Assembly: GCF_039621805.1 (NCBI RefSeq)
Contig: NZ_CP155074.1
Span: 1,426,001 to 1,490,000, forward strand
Direction of reading: 5' to 3'
Length of the DNA stretch: 64,000 nt
Origin: Paraburkholderia sp. PREW-6R
Lineage (GTDB): Bacteria > Pseudomonadota > Gammaproteobacteria > Burkholderiales > Burkholderiaceae
The notes under the pieces are model-generated. The model worked only from the letters and a program-made list of their open reading frames with translations. It did no database searches and was not told the origin of the DNA. Positions within the stretch are counted from its first letter, which is position 1. Each line of letters opens with the position of its first letter. The translations under genes and the position numbers were made by a program. Of this stretch, positions 1 to 7,111 are shown piece after piece.

Positions 1-332
1 AGCAGTCTCAGTTGTACCGGCGTGGGCCGCATGCGTAGCGTCAGAACATAGGGCACCACCTGGTCGAGTTCAGATTCGTCCTCGAAGCGTTGCGCGACCA
101 TGAAATTGTTCATGCACGGCGCCACCTCCTCGAACAGATGCCTGCCGATGACGTGGGCTTTTCTAAGGCCTGCGCTTGTCGACTCGACCGCGTTGTAGTG
201 CGTGACAATGTAAGCCGGGTCGAAACCAATGACCCCGAAAGTAAGGCTATCCAGCGTGCCCTCGTCCGCCGCCGACAGTTGATCAAACGAAACCGAACCG
301 AACGATTCGGTCTGAATTGCTTCCTGGTTCAT
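1..332 (-). CDS. Photoactive yellow protein (PYP)-like PAS protein, 3' end missing
   Basis: The first 110 residues of a small PAS protein are visible; the C-terminus lies beyond the left edge. The alignment to Halorhodospira PYP, made from memory, is close. YNAVE matches PYP YNAAE and EVAPC matches PYP DVAPC. Tyr46, Glu50 and Cys73 have exactly the PYP spacing of Tyr42, Glu46 and Cys69, the residues that hold and tune the p-coumaroyl chromophore. PYP Thr50 and Arg52 correspond to Ala54 and Leu56 here, so the chromophore pocket is altered. The region VPYVLTLRMRPTPVQLRLL matches the PYP C-terminal strand. The ATG start at 332 follows a GGAG about 8 bases upstream. The PAS-GGDEF-EAL gene lies upstream on the same strand, separated by about 145 bases. 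It is probably a soluble blue-light sensor, or a PYP-derived PAS module without chromophore. No chromophore-synthesis gene is in the window. Confidence 0.82.
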   Translation of the reverse strand, partial: MNQEAIQTESFGSVSFDQLSAADEGTLDSLTFGVIGFDPAYIVTHYNAVESTSAGLRKAHVIGRHLFEEVAPCMNNFMVAQRFEDESELDQVVPYVLTLRMRPTPVQLRL

Positions 333-477
333 TTAGTATCTCCGATGTGCAACACGGTTATTTGTTCTTTCTTATAACGGCAGGCGTCACGATAACTTGA
401 TCGGCCGCTCACACCAGCGGTCATCCGGCTTCGTGCTCCACTTTGCATGTTGCCGACATGATCTCTCTGGCGTCAGT

Positions 478-2370
478 TCACTGATCTGAATTGCTCAACC
501 ACGCAGCAAGATCTTCGGCGCGAAGTGGTTTGCTGAACAGATACCCCTGACCTTTCTCGCAGCCCAGGGAGCGGACGACGTTTGCCTGCGCGTCGGTCTC
601 CACGCCTTCGGCGACAGTTCCCATGCTCAGGCTGGCTGCCACTCGTACGGTCGCTTCAATAAGCACCCGGTGATGCGGGCTCGTCACCGCCTCGCAGACG
701 AATGAACGATCGATCTTGACGGTGTCGACTGGCAGCTGATGCAGACTGGAAAGCGAAGAGTATCCGGTGCCGAAGTCATCGAGCGCCAGTGTGATGCCCA
801 GTGCTTTCAGCTCCCGCAGTTTCGCCCTGACGGATTCGTCCTGCGCAGCGAGGCTCTCGGTCACTTCGAGCTGCAGCTGGCGCGGCGGCATCCCGCTCTG
901 CTTGAGCAAGCGGGATACCATCGCGACGAAACCATCATCGTTCAATTGAGCCCGCGACAGATTGACCGCAAGCAGGCGCGGCGCCGTGCGTCCCAATTCG
1001 GTTTGCCAGGCGACGAACTGGTGACACGCGGTAGACAGGACGAATTCCCCCAGTGCGCCGATAGCGCCGCATTCTTCCGCGACGCCGACGAATTCGACGG
1101 GCGGCACGACGCCCCTGACCGGATGGTGCCACCGCACCAGCGCCTCGACCCCTGCGCTGTACGGCGGCCGACAGGCCTCGTCGCCGGCCTGTTGAAGCGC
1201 CACGACCGGCTGATAGACCACGAAAAATTGTCGCTCGACGATGGCACGGTGCAGATCGTTTTCCAGCTCGCCTCGACGGGCCGCGCGTTCGTGCATGGAG
1301 GGCTCGAAACGCACGAAACGCGCGCCGCCGCTGCGCTTGGCCTCTACCATGGCGATACTGGCTTCCTGCAGTACCGTATCGGCGTCCTGATTCGAAGCCG
1401 CAACGAGGACAATGCCCATGCTGACGCTCAGTCGCGACTCCCGATCCTGAACGCGATACGGCAGACTCAACGCGTCGAGAATGTTCTGTGCGACAGCGCA
1501 GACGCCCGACTCCGAGTTCGCATCGCATAGCACGACGACGAACTCATCACTGCCCAGGCGCCCGGCCATTCTCTCACTGCCGCGGCCGAAGTCTTCGCCG
1601 TCAGACGGATGCACGATGGTCTGCAACCGCCGGGCAATCTGTGCGAGCACCTGATCGCCAGCCGCATGACCGAGTGAATCGTTTATCTGCCTGAAACGAT
1701 CGCAGTTCATGAATAGCACTGAGAACTGGCGACTGGGGTCCTCACCCTGGCGCTCGATCGCGCGCTCGACAAACTCCCGTAGCGAAGTGCGGTTCGGCAT
1801 CCTGGTGACTTTGTCGAGGCGTGCTGCCTCCCCTAGCCTGGCGTTCAACACCGACTGTTCACGCAGCGCCTCGCTCGTGACGTCGTTGACCATTGCCATC
1901 AGCCGGCTTTCGTCCAGCTTGAGCAGGCTTACCGAGAGAACCTGCAAAGGCCGGTTGTCGTCACCCGACGCGGGCGTTTCCACGCGCATCGCGTCGCATA
2001 TCGAACCCGAGGCTTCGTTGAATGCAAGTACCATCTGCCGGAGTTGCGGCGCGACTGTCCCAAGGACATCGAACAGATTGTCCAGACTGCCGTTCGACGA
2101 CAGCGGCATGAGCAGCCTTGCCGACATCGGATTGATCATCTCGATCACTCCGTCGGCCTGGATCTGGAGCAGGCCTATTGGGGCACGATACAGAAACTGC
2201 ATCAATGCCTCGTTGGGGTCCAGCTGACCACCCGCCGTCGAACCGGGCGTTTGCTCGGTAACCGTCACTGCGGCGCTGCCCCCACCCTGGTCGTTTGTCG
2301 ATACCAACGACAAATGTACGGCCGGGTCCTCAAGCGCTGCACAATCGAATCCTTTTCTAGTCGGTGCCAT
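478..2370 (-). CDS. PAS-GGDEF-EAL protein, probable c-di-GMP phosphodiesterase
   Basis: A 630-residue soluble protein with no membrane segments. A PAS-like sensor spans about 55-170, GGDEF about 180-350 and EAL about 370-625. The EAL half keeps its signature residues: EAL at about 409-411, NLS, the Glu of LEVTES, DDFGTGYSS, the Lys of VKIDRSF and AEGVET. Hydrolysis of c-di-GMP to pGpG is therefore expected. The GGDEF half is degenerate: the signature reads GSDEF (about 273), and the first metal-binding Asp of the usual DxD is Asn (MNCDRF, about 221). It may bind GTP and regulate the EAL domain rather than make c-di-GMP. It is followed on the same strand by the PYP-like gene, so the two may be co-transcribed. 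The ATG at 2370 has an AAGG about 9 bases upstream. Confidence 0.9.
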   Translation of the reverse strand: MAPTRKGFDCAALEDPAVHLSLVSTNDQGGGSAAVTVTEQTPGSTAGGQLDPNEALMQFLYRAPIGLLQIQADGVIEMINPMSARLLMPLSSNGSLDNLFDVLGTVAPQLRQMVLAFNEASGSICDAMRVETPASGDDNRPLQVLSVSLLKLDESRLMAMVNDVTSEALREQSVLNARLGEAARLDKVTRMPNRTSLREFVERAIERQGEDPSRQFSVLFMNCDRFRQINDSLGHAAGDQVLAQIARRLQTIVHPSDGEDFGRGSERMAGRLGSDEFVVVLCDANSESGVCAVAQNILDALSLPYRVQDRESRLSVSMGIVLVAASNQDADTVLQEASIAMVEAKRSGGARFVRFEPSMHERAARRGELENDLHRAIVERQFFVVYQPVVALQQAGDEACRPPYSAGVEALVRWHHPVRGVVPPVEFVGVAEECGAIGALGEFVLSTACHQFVAWQTELGRTAPRLLAVNLSRAQLNDDGFVAMVSRLLKQSGMPPRQLQLEVTESLAAQDESVRAKLRELKALGITLALDDFGTGYSSLSSLHQLPVDTVKIDRSFVCEAVTSPHHRVLIEATVRVAASLSMGTVAEGVETDAQANVVRSLGCEKGQGYLFSKPLRAEDLAAWLSNSDQ

Positions 2371-2771
2371 CCGTCAGACCTTGCATATCCGTTCGAATTC
2401 AGATGATGAACGTGGGTGTTAGACGGTCATCGTAAAAGTTGCCGTCGGCTGCGGGGTCGCACTTTCCATTGCTCATTTCGGAAGACACGTGCCGGTTCGT
2501 ACCGTCTGACAGCGCGTGCTTATGTCGTCGCTAATCAGTCCCCGTCTAACCGGCGTGCCCGCTGACAGGTTTACGGCGTCCCAGTGAAAATCTGAATGGC
2601 CCCCTGACTGTAACAACATAAGCTAAAACCTGCCTCGCACGCCATAACCCATTCCCCCAGGCCCAGTAGTGCCATCGTGCATATCGTTAAACTACGATAT
2701 ATGATTCGCTCTGTAGCGATGCACGCATTTGCGCACCATCCGGCGCGCGAACTTGCATGTTGTTGACGACC
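2371..2771. other. Intergenic region between divergent genes
   Basis: About 400 bases separate the PAS-GGDEF-EAL start from the ArsR start. Apart from the inverted repeat at 2681-2700 I see no gene or RNA structure. Both flanking promoters should lie here. Confidence 0.6.
2681..2700. promoter_or_regulatory. Inverted repeat, probable ArsR operator
   Basis: ATATCGT (2681-2687), a 6-base spacer and ACGATAT (2694-2700) form a perfect 7-base dyad in a locally AT-rich stretch, about 70 bases before the ArsR-family gene. Position and symmetry fit an autoregulatory site for that dimeric repressor. Binding is inferred. Confidence 0.5.
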
Positions 2772-3089
2772 ATGAAACACACCGCAAAGACGATCGATAT
2801 CGACGCGATCCACAAAGCCCTTGCCAACCCGGTACGCCGGGACATTCTCGGGTGGCTGCGCGAGCCCGGCGCGCATTTCGCCGACCAGGAGCTGCCGCTG
2901 GATTACGGCGTATGCGCAGGCAGGATCGACGCACGCTGCGGTCTGTCCCAGTCCACCGTGTCGGCGCATCTCGCGGCGTTGCAGCGCGCGGGACTTGTCA
3001 CGTCGAAACGCGTCGGTCAATGGGTGTTTTTCAAGCGCAACGAGCCAGTGATCCAGGCGTTCCTGGATCACATGAATGCGAGGCTTTGA
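2772..3089 (+). CDS. ArsR-family transcriptional regulator
   Basis: A 105-residue winged-helix regulator. The recognition helix is in GLSQSTVSAHLAALQRAGLV (about 57-76), with a wing reading VGQWVFFKRNE. An in-frame ATG at 2757 is possible, but the ATG at 2772 gives the usual family N-terminus; neither has a strong ribosome site. Two cysteines, Cys48 and Cys56, flank the start of the helix-turn-helix and might sense electrophiles or oxidants. An Old Yellow Enzyme gene follows 88 bases downstream on the same strand and is the likely target. The protein is therefore more likely a redox or xenobiotic repressor than a metal sensor. The ligand is not known from sequence. Confidence 0.88.
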   Translation: MKHTAKTIDIDAIHKALANPVRRDILGWLREPGAHFADQELPLDYGVCAGRIDARCGLSQSTVSAHLAALQRAGLVTSKRVGQWVFFKRNEPVIQAFLDHMNARL

Positions 3090-3177
3090 GCGATCCGTTG
3101 CATCGCCGCGTTTCTTTCGCCATTTCTTCGTGCTGTTTATCAGGCCGGGCCAAGCCCGCGGCCAAAGGTGAATCTTT

Positions 3178-4239
3178 ATGCCGACTCTTTTCGACCCACT
3201 GCAAATCGGTGACATCACACTGTCGAACCGCATCATCATGGCGCCGCTCACGCGTCAACGCGCCGGCGAAATCCGCGTGCCGAACGCGTTAATGGCGCGT
3301 TATTACGCCGAGCGCGCAACCGCCGGCCTCATTATCAGTGAAGCGACTTCCGTTACGCCGCAAGGTGTCGGCTATGCGGATACGCCGGGTATCTGGTCAC
3401 AGGAACAGGTGGAGGGATGGAAGCTCGTGACCAAGGCTGTGCACGAAGCGGGCGGCAAAATTTTCCTGCAGCTGTGGCACGTCGGCCGGATTTCCGACCC
3501 GATCTTCCTCAACGGCGAATTGCCGGTCGCCCCGAGCGCCATTGCCGCAAAGGGTCATGTGAGCCTCGTGCGTCCGGAACGCGAATACGTGACGCCGCGC
3601 GCGCTCGAACTCAATGAAATCGCCGACGTGGTCGAAGCCTTCCGCAAAGGCGCGGAAAACGCAAAGGCTGCCGGTTTCGACGGCGTCGAAGTGCACGGCG
3701 CCAACGGCTATCTGCTCGACCAGTTCCTGCAGGACAGCACCAATCAGCGTACGGACGCTTATGGCGGCCCGATCGAAAACCGTGCACGTCTGATGCTCGA
3801 AGTCACGGACGCATGCATTGGCGTGTGGGGTGCAAGCCGCGTCGGTGTGCATCTCGCGCCGCGTCGCGATGCGCACACCATGGGCGATTCGGACCCGGCC
3901 GGCACGTTCGGCTATGTGGCCCGCGAACTGGGCAAGCGCAAGATCGCGTTCATCGCCGCGCGCGAGGCGCTGGGCGACGATCGCCTCGGTCCGCAGCTCA
4001 AGGAGGCTTTCGGCGGCCCGTACATCGCGAACGAAAAATTCACGAAGGAAACCGCACAGCAGGTACTCGACGCGGGCGAAGCGGATGCAGTGGCCTGGGG
4101 TCAACTGTTCATCGCTAACCCGGATCTCGTGCGTCGTTTCGAAACGAACGCACCGTTGAACAAACCGAATCCGGCCACGTTTTACGCACGCGGCGAAACG
4201 GGTTACGTCGATTACCCGACGCTGGAAACAGTGGAATAA
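3178..4239 (+). CDS. nemA: Alkene reductase, Old Yellow Enzyme family
   Basis: A 353-residue FMN-dependent NAD(P)H ene-reductase that acts in the cytosol on the activated double bonds of enals, maleimides, nitro compounds or nitrate esters. Family signatures are clear. PLFDPLQIG-type N-terminus and MAPLTRQRA provide the flavin-contacting Thr25. QLWHVGR carries Trp100. VHGANGYLLDQFLQD supplies His173 and Asn176, the substrate-anchoring pair, and Tyr178, the proton donor. Length is normal. It follows an ArsR-family regulator and is closed by a hairpin terminator at 4303, so the two form a unit. The symbol is by similarity to the N-ethylmaleimide reductase group; the physiological substrate is unknown. 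Confidence 0.9.
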   Translation: MPTLFDPLQIGDITLSNRIIMAPLTRQRAGEIRVPNALMARYYAERATAGLIISEATSVTPQGVGYADTPGIWSQEQVEGWKLVTKAVHEAGGKIFLQLWHVGRISDPIFLNGELPVAPSAIAAKGHVSLVRPEREYVTPRALELNEIADVVEAFRKGAENAKAAGFDGVEVHGANGYLLDQFLQDSTNQRTDAYGGPIENRARLMLEVTDACIGVWGASRVGVHLAPRRDAHTMGDSDPAGTFGYVARELGKRKIAFIAAREALGDDRLGPQLKEAFGGPYIANEKFTKETAQQVLDAGEADAVAWGQLFIANPDLVRRFETNAPLNKPNPATFYARGETGYVDYPTLETVE

Positions 4240-4302
4240 ACGCGCGCAGCGGAGGTTAGGCGGCCTGATGAATGATGGCCGTCCCGTCTGGATAGCAAAA
4301 AT

Positions 4303-4353
4303 AACGCGGCGGAAATGGTTGGACCCGGTCCGGCCAGGTCCGCCGCGTTTTTT
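4303..4353 (+). terminator. Rho-independent terminator after nemA
   Basis: Perfect 11-base arms, AACGCGGCGGA (4303-4313) and TCCGCCGCGTT (4339-4349), enclose a 25-base loop and run into six T. It lies between nemA and the convergent GNAT gene. Confidence 0.85.
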
Positions 4354-4384
4354 ATCTCCGTGTGCAACACTGGAATTAGCGGCG

Positions 4385-4957
4385 TCAATCATCCCTCGCC
4401 TGGACGAGATCGCGTTGCATGAAAACGCGTCTGGATTCGTCGAGGCCACGTGCAATATGTGCATCGCGCAGCGCGATCAATGCCGCGTCGAATTCGCTTT
4501 CCGCCATATCGCGGAAGCCAAGGCGCCGATAGTAAGGCGCATTCCACGGCACATCGCGAAACGTCGACAATCTCAGTCGCATCTTCTTTCGTTCGCGCGC
4601 GAGTTGCGCGACCTGCTCGATCAGCGCCGCGCCGATACGCCGGCCTGCATGCGAGGTCAGCACGTCGAGTTCCTGCACGTAAAAACACGCCGGTTGCGCT
4701 TCGAACATTACGAAGCCAGCACACGTTGCGTTCACATCTATCGCAAGCAGGATTTCGCACGCTTGAATCTTGCGATTGACGAAGTCAAGGTCCATTGGCG
4801 CGGCGTCCGCGATACCCGCGAGGCCGACGCTGAGAAAGCGCTGCCCCGCTTCGAATTCGATCGCGCGAATGGCCTGCGCGTCGTCCGGTGTAGCAAGCCG
4901 GAAAGTAACGGCAGCAAGAGTGCCGGCTTGCACCGAGACCTGCACACGCGCGCTCAC
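4385..4957 (-). CDS. GNAT-family N-acetyltransferase
   Basis: About 190 residues with a GNAT fold. The acetyl-CoA pyrophosphate loop is RRIGAALI in motif A, preceded by the FYVQELDVLTSHAG strand. The C-terminal APYYRRLGFRDM motif is typical of the family. I chose the GTG at 4957 because it overlaps the TGA of the upstream ArsR gene in a GTGA arrangement; a longer frame to 5029 exists but would overlap ArsR by 76 bases. It is the last gene of a VOC-ArsR-GNAT operon. The substrate (amine, amino acid or antibiotic) cannot be read from the sequence. Confidence 0.82.
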   Translation of the reverse strand: MSARVQVSVQAGTLAAVTFRLATPDDAQAIRAIEFEAGQRFLSVGLAGIADAAPMDLDFVNRKIQACEILLAIDVNATCAGFVMFEAQPACFYVQELDVLTSHAGRRIGAALIEQVAQLARERKKMRLRLSTFRDVPWNAPYYRRLGFRDMAESEFDAALIALRDAHIARGLDESRRVFMQRDLVQARDD

Positions 4958-5292
4958 GCCCGGCTCTCCACGTGCGCGTTGAACGCGAGCAACTGGCTCG
5001 ACCACAGTACTTCGGTTTCTTCCAGCCATGCCCTGAGTTCGCTCGTCGGTAAAGCGCGCAGCACGTATGGGCGCACCCGTGCATCCACGCTGTCATGCGA
5101 TTCTTCGATCAGGTGACTCGAGCGCAAGACGCGAAGACGTCGGCTCATCGCCTGAGGCGATAAACCGGTGGCCTGCGCGAGTTCGCCGGCACGCACCGGG
5201 TGACGGCCCAGCCGATCGACCACCTGCCGCCGGTTCGGGTCAGCGGGCGCGGCAAGTGTGCGATCGAGCGATGCGCGAGTCGCCAGCGCCAT
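4954..5292 (-). CDS. ArsR-family transcriptional regulator
   Basis: A 112-residue winged-helix protein. Its N-terminal half is ADPNRRQVVDRLGRHPVRAG, followed by the recognition segment ATGLSPQAMSRRLRVLRSSHL and a wing with RPYVLRA. No cysteine metal site is visible, so it probably senses something other than arsenic. It starts 4 bases after the VOC gene stops and overlaps the GNAT start, so all three are probably one transcript that it may autoregulate. Paired ArsR and VOC (glyoxalase-like) genes are a common arrangement in Burkholderiaceae and actinobacteria. Confidence 0.88.
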   Translation of the reverse strand: MALATRASLDRTLAAPADPNRRQVVDRLGRHPVRAGELAQATGLSPQAMSRRLRVLRSSHLIEESHDSVDARVRPYVLRALPTSELRAWLEETEVLWSSQLLAFNAHVESRA

Positions 5293-5296
5293 GCGG

Positions 5297-5758
5297 CTAT
5301 ACCCACCCTTCGATGTTCAAGCCGCTTGCGCGCTGCGCCTCTTCACGCGATACCTCGCGCACAGTCTGACCGAAGCTCCACACATGTCCCTCCGGATCGC
5401 GCGCCGCATAGACGCGGTCGCCGTAGAACTGGTCCGCCAGTTCGCGCGTAATGACAGCACCCGCCGCACGAGCACGGGCATAGTGTTCGTCGATGCCGTC
5501 ACGCAACTGCACATGAACCGACTGCGTGTTCCTGCCGCCCAGCGCCGCCGGGCTTGCCCGATCTTCAAAGCTGGCGCGGCAGATCATGACGTAGCTGTCT
5601 CCGAAGCGCATTTCCGAGTGCCCCAGTTGACCTTCGTCATCCGTAATCACCATTTTCCGCTCGAAACCAAATGCGGCTTCGAGCCAGTCAAGCGCTGCGA
5701 ACGGTTCGTCGTAATAGACAGCCGCGCCCAGCGACGGTCGACGGAACGGCTCACTCAT
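5297..5758 (-). CDS. VOC-superfamily (glyoxalase/bleomycin-resistance-like) protein
   Basis: A 153-residue protein with two beta-alpha-beta-beta-beta units. The first runs through LGAAVYYDEPFAALDWLEAAFGFE; the second has AGAVITRELADQFYGDRVYAARDPEGHVWSF, the usual PhnB/glyoxalase-like ending. The DPEGHVWSFGQ motif is characteristic. It heads the VOC-ArsR-GNAT operon, so it may detoxify or sequester whatever the regulator senses. Catalytic activity (isomerase, dioxygenase or binding protein) cannot be assigned from sequence. The ATG at 5758 is followed by a natural family N-terminus, MSEPFRRPSLGAAVYY. Confidence 0.85.
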   Translation of the reverse strand: MSEPFRRPSLGAAVYYDEPFAALDWLEAAFGFERKMVITDDEGQLGHSEMRFGDSYVMICRASFEDRASPAALGGRNTQSVHVQLRDGIDEHYARARAAGAVITRELADQFYGDRVYAARDPEGHVWSFGQTVREVSREEAQRASGLNIEGWV

Positions 5759-5905
5759 GATCGCCTCCCTTTTCCAAGACGGTGATATTCGACACTATAG
5801 TTAAGCACTACCGGAACGCAAGAGGTCTGAAAGGCACGGCACGCGTGATTGATGGACTGGATCGCATCGTCGATGCCGACATGCGGCGTGATTGATCCCG
5901 GTATC

Positions 5906-5948
5906 TTGACTGCGAAACGATGCAAAGGTAACCTTTGAAGGTAACCTT
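5906..5948 (+). promoter_or_regulatory. Promoter with duplicated MarR-type operator
   Basis: The 11-base near-palindrome AAGGTAACCTT occurs twice, at 5925-5935 and 5938-5948, with a 13-base period. A TTGACT at 5906 could be the -35 box, placing a weak -10 (TAACCT) inside the first copy. The site ends 15 bases before the MarR start. A repressor bound here would block its own transcription. Confidence 0.6.
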
Positions 5949-5963
5949 CTTATCTGGTTCAGC

Positions 5964-6416
5964 ATGAGCAAGAACGATTCCCCGGTGGAAGTCGATGCAT
6001 TGCACGCCGTGGCGGAAGACTTGCGCGTGGTAATCGGCAAGTTGCGCCGGCGCTTGCGCGAAGAGTCGCACGTCGGCGACTTCACGCCGTCGCAAACGCA
6101 GGTTCTCGGCCTGCTGGAACGCGAGGGGCCTGCCACGGTCACCGCATTGGCGCGCGCGCACGGCGTGCGGCCACAGTCAATGGGCGAGACGCTGTCGGTT
6201 CTGAAAGCAGCCGGACTGGTCAGCGGCACGCCCGATCCGACCGACGGCCGGCAAACCGTTCTGTCGCTTACACCAGCCTTTCGCAAGAAGATCAAGGCAA
6301 GCCGCGCCGCACGTCAAGACTGGCTGTTCAGAACCATGCAGACGCGTTTTTCCGCCACCGAGCAGCAACAACTCGCCAAAGGCATCGCGTTGCTGAAACG
6401 CCTCGTCGACTCGTAA
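5964..6416 (+). CDS. MarR-family transcriptional regulator
   Basis: A 150-residue MarR protein. The winged helix spans about 40-110, with recognition segment ARAHGVRPQSMGETLSVLKAAGLV and the wing DPTDGRQTVLSLTP, which keeps the conserved DxRxxxxxLT pattern. Long helices at both ends form the dimer interface. The duplicated palindrome just upstream is the likely autoregulatory site. Isochorismatase-family and MFS genes follow on the same strand, so they are probably co-regulated. There is no cysteine suitable for redox sensing; the ligand is unknown. Confidence 0.9.
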   Translation: MSKNDSPVEVDALHAVAEDLRVVIGKLRRRLREESHVGDFTPSQTQVLGLLEREGPATVTALARAHGVRPQSMGETLSVLKAAGLVSGTPDPTDGRQTVLSLTPAFRKKIKASRAARQDWLFRTMQTRFSATEQQQLAKGIALLKRLVDS

Positions 6417-6500
6417 GCGCTCAATGTCCGCTGCCGGGACCCGGTCGTGACCCGGGCCGCCGTTTCCTCACTCATGCACCGTCACCTACAGGAGCACACC

Positions 6501-7061
6501 ATGCCAATCACTACGCTCGACCCCAAAACCGCACTGGTGGTCATCGATCTGCAAAAAGGCATTGTTGCGCTGCCCACCGCGCACCCTACCACTGACGTGG
6601 TCCAGCGTTCGGCACAATTGGCCGACGCGTTTCGCCGTCACAAGCTGCCCGTCGTACTGGTGAACGTCGCGGGCGGCGCGCCGGGTCGCGCAGACCAGGC
6701 GCGCGGCGGCGAGTTTCCGCCGGGTTTCACCGATCTCGTGCCTGAACTCAATCGGCAACCGTCGGATCATCTCGTCACGAAACGCACATGGGGCGCGTTC
6801 ACGAATACGGACCTCCACGCGTATCTGAAGGGCGAAGGCGTCACGCAGATCGTGCTCGTGGGCGTCGCCACCAGCATCGGCGTCGAATCCACCGCGCGTC
6901 ATGCGCACGAACTCGGCCTGAATGTCACGCTCGTGACCGACGCCATGACCGACCTGCACAACGACGCGCATCACAACAGCATCACGCGCATCTTCCCGCG
7001 TCTCGGCGAAACCGGCATGACGCAAGACGTGCTCGAACTGCTCGACAGGTCGCGCGCATGA
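6501..7061 (+). CDS. Isochorismatase-family hydrolase
   Basis: A 186-residue alpha/beta hydrolase of the cysteine-hydrolase/isochorismatase superfamily. The first catalytic Asp lies in LVVIDLQKGI and the Lys in VTKRTWGAF. The nucleophile position is Gly: GVATSIGVESTARHA, where amidase members have Cys. This Gly form is a recognised subgroup resembling true isochorismatases, so the reaction may be hydrolysis of a vinyl ether or something else, not amide hydrolysis. The ATG at 6501 follows ACAGGAG at good spacing, so the in-frame ATG at 6447 is not preferred. It sits between the MarR regulator and an MFS exporter. Confidence 0.85.
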   Translation: MPITTLDPKTALVVIDLQKGIVALPTAHPTTDVVQRSAQLADAFRRHKLPVVLVNVAGGAPGRADQARGGEFPPGFTDLVPELNRQPSDHLVTKRTWGAFTNTDLHAYLKGEGVTQIVLVGVATSIGVESTARHAHELGLNVTLVTDAMTDLHNDAHHNSITRIFPRLGETGMTQDVLELLDRSRA

Positions 7062-7111
7062 AGGCGCGTGCGAGCTTGCGCGCCGTGTCACGTTGCTGAG
7101 GTCGACATCCC

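Noticed and set aside
7058..7099. A 13-codon frame between the isochorismatase and MFS genes
   Set aside because: It begins inside the stop overlap of the hydrolase, has no ribosome site and is too short to support.
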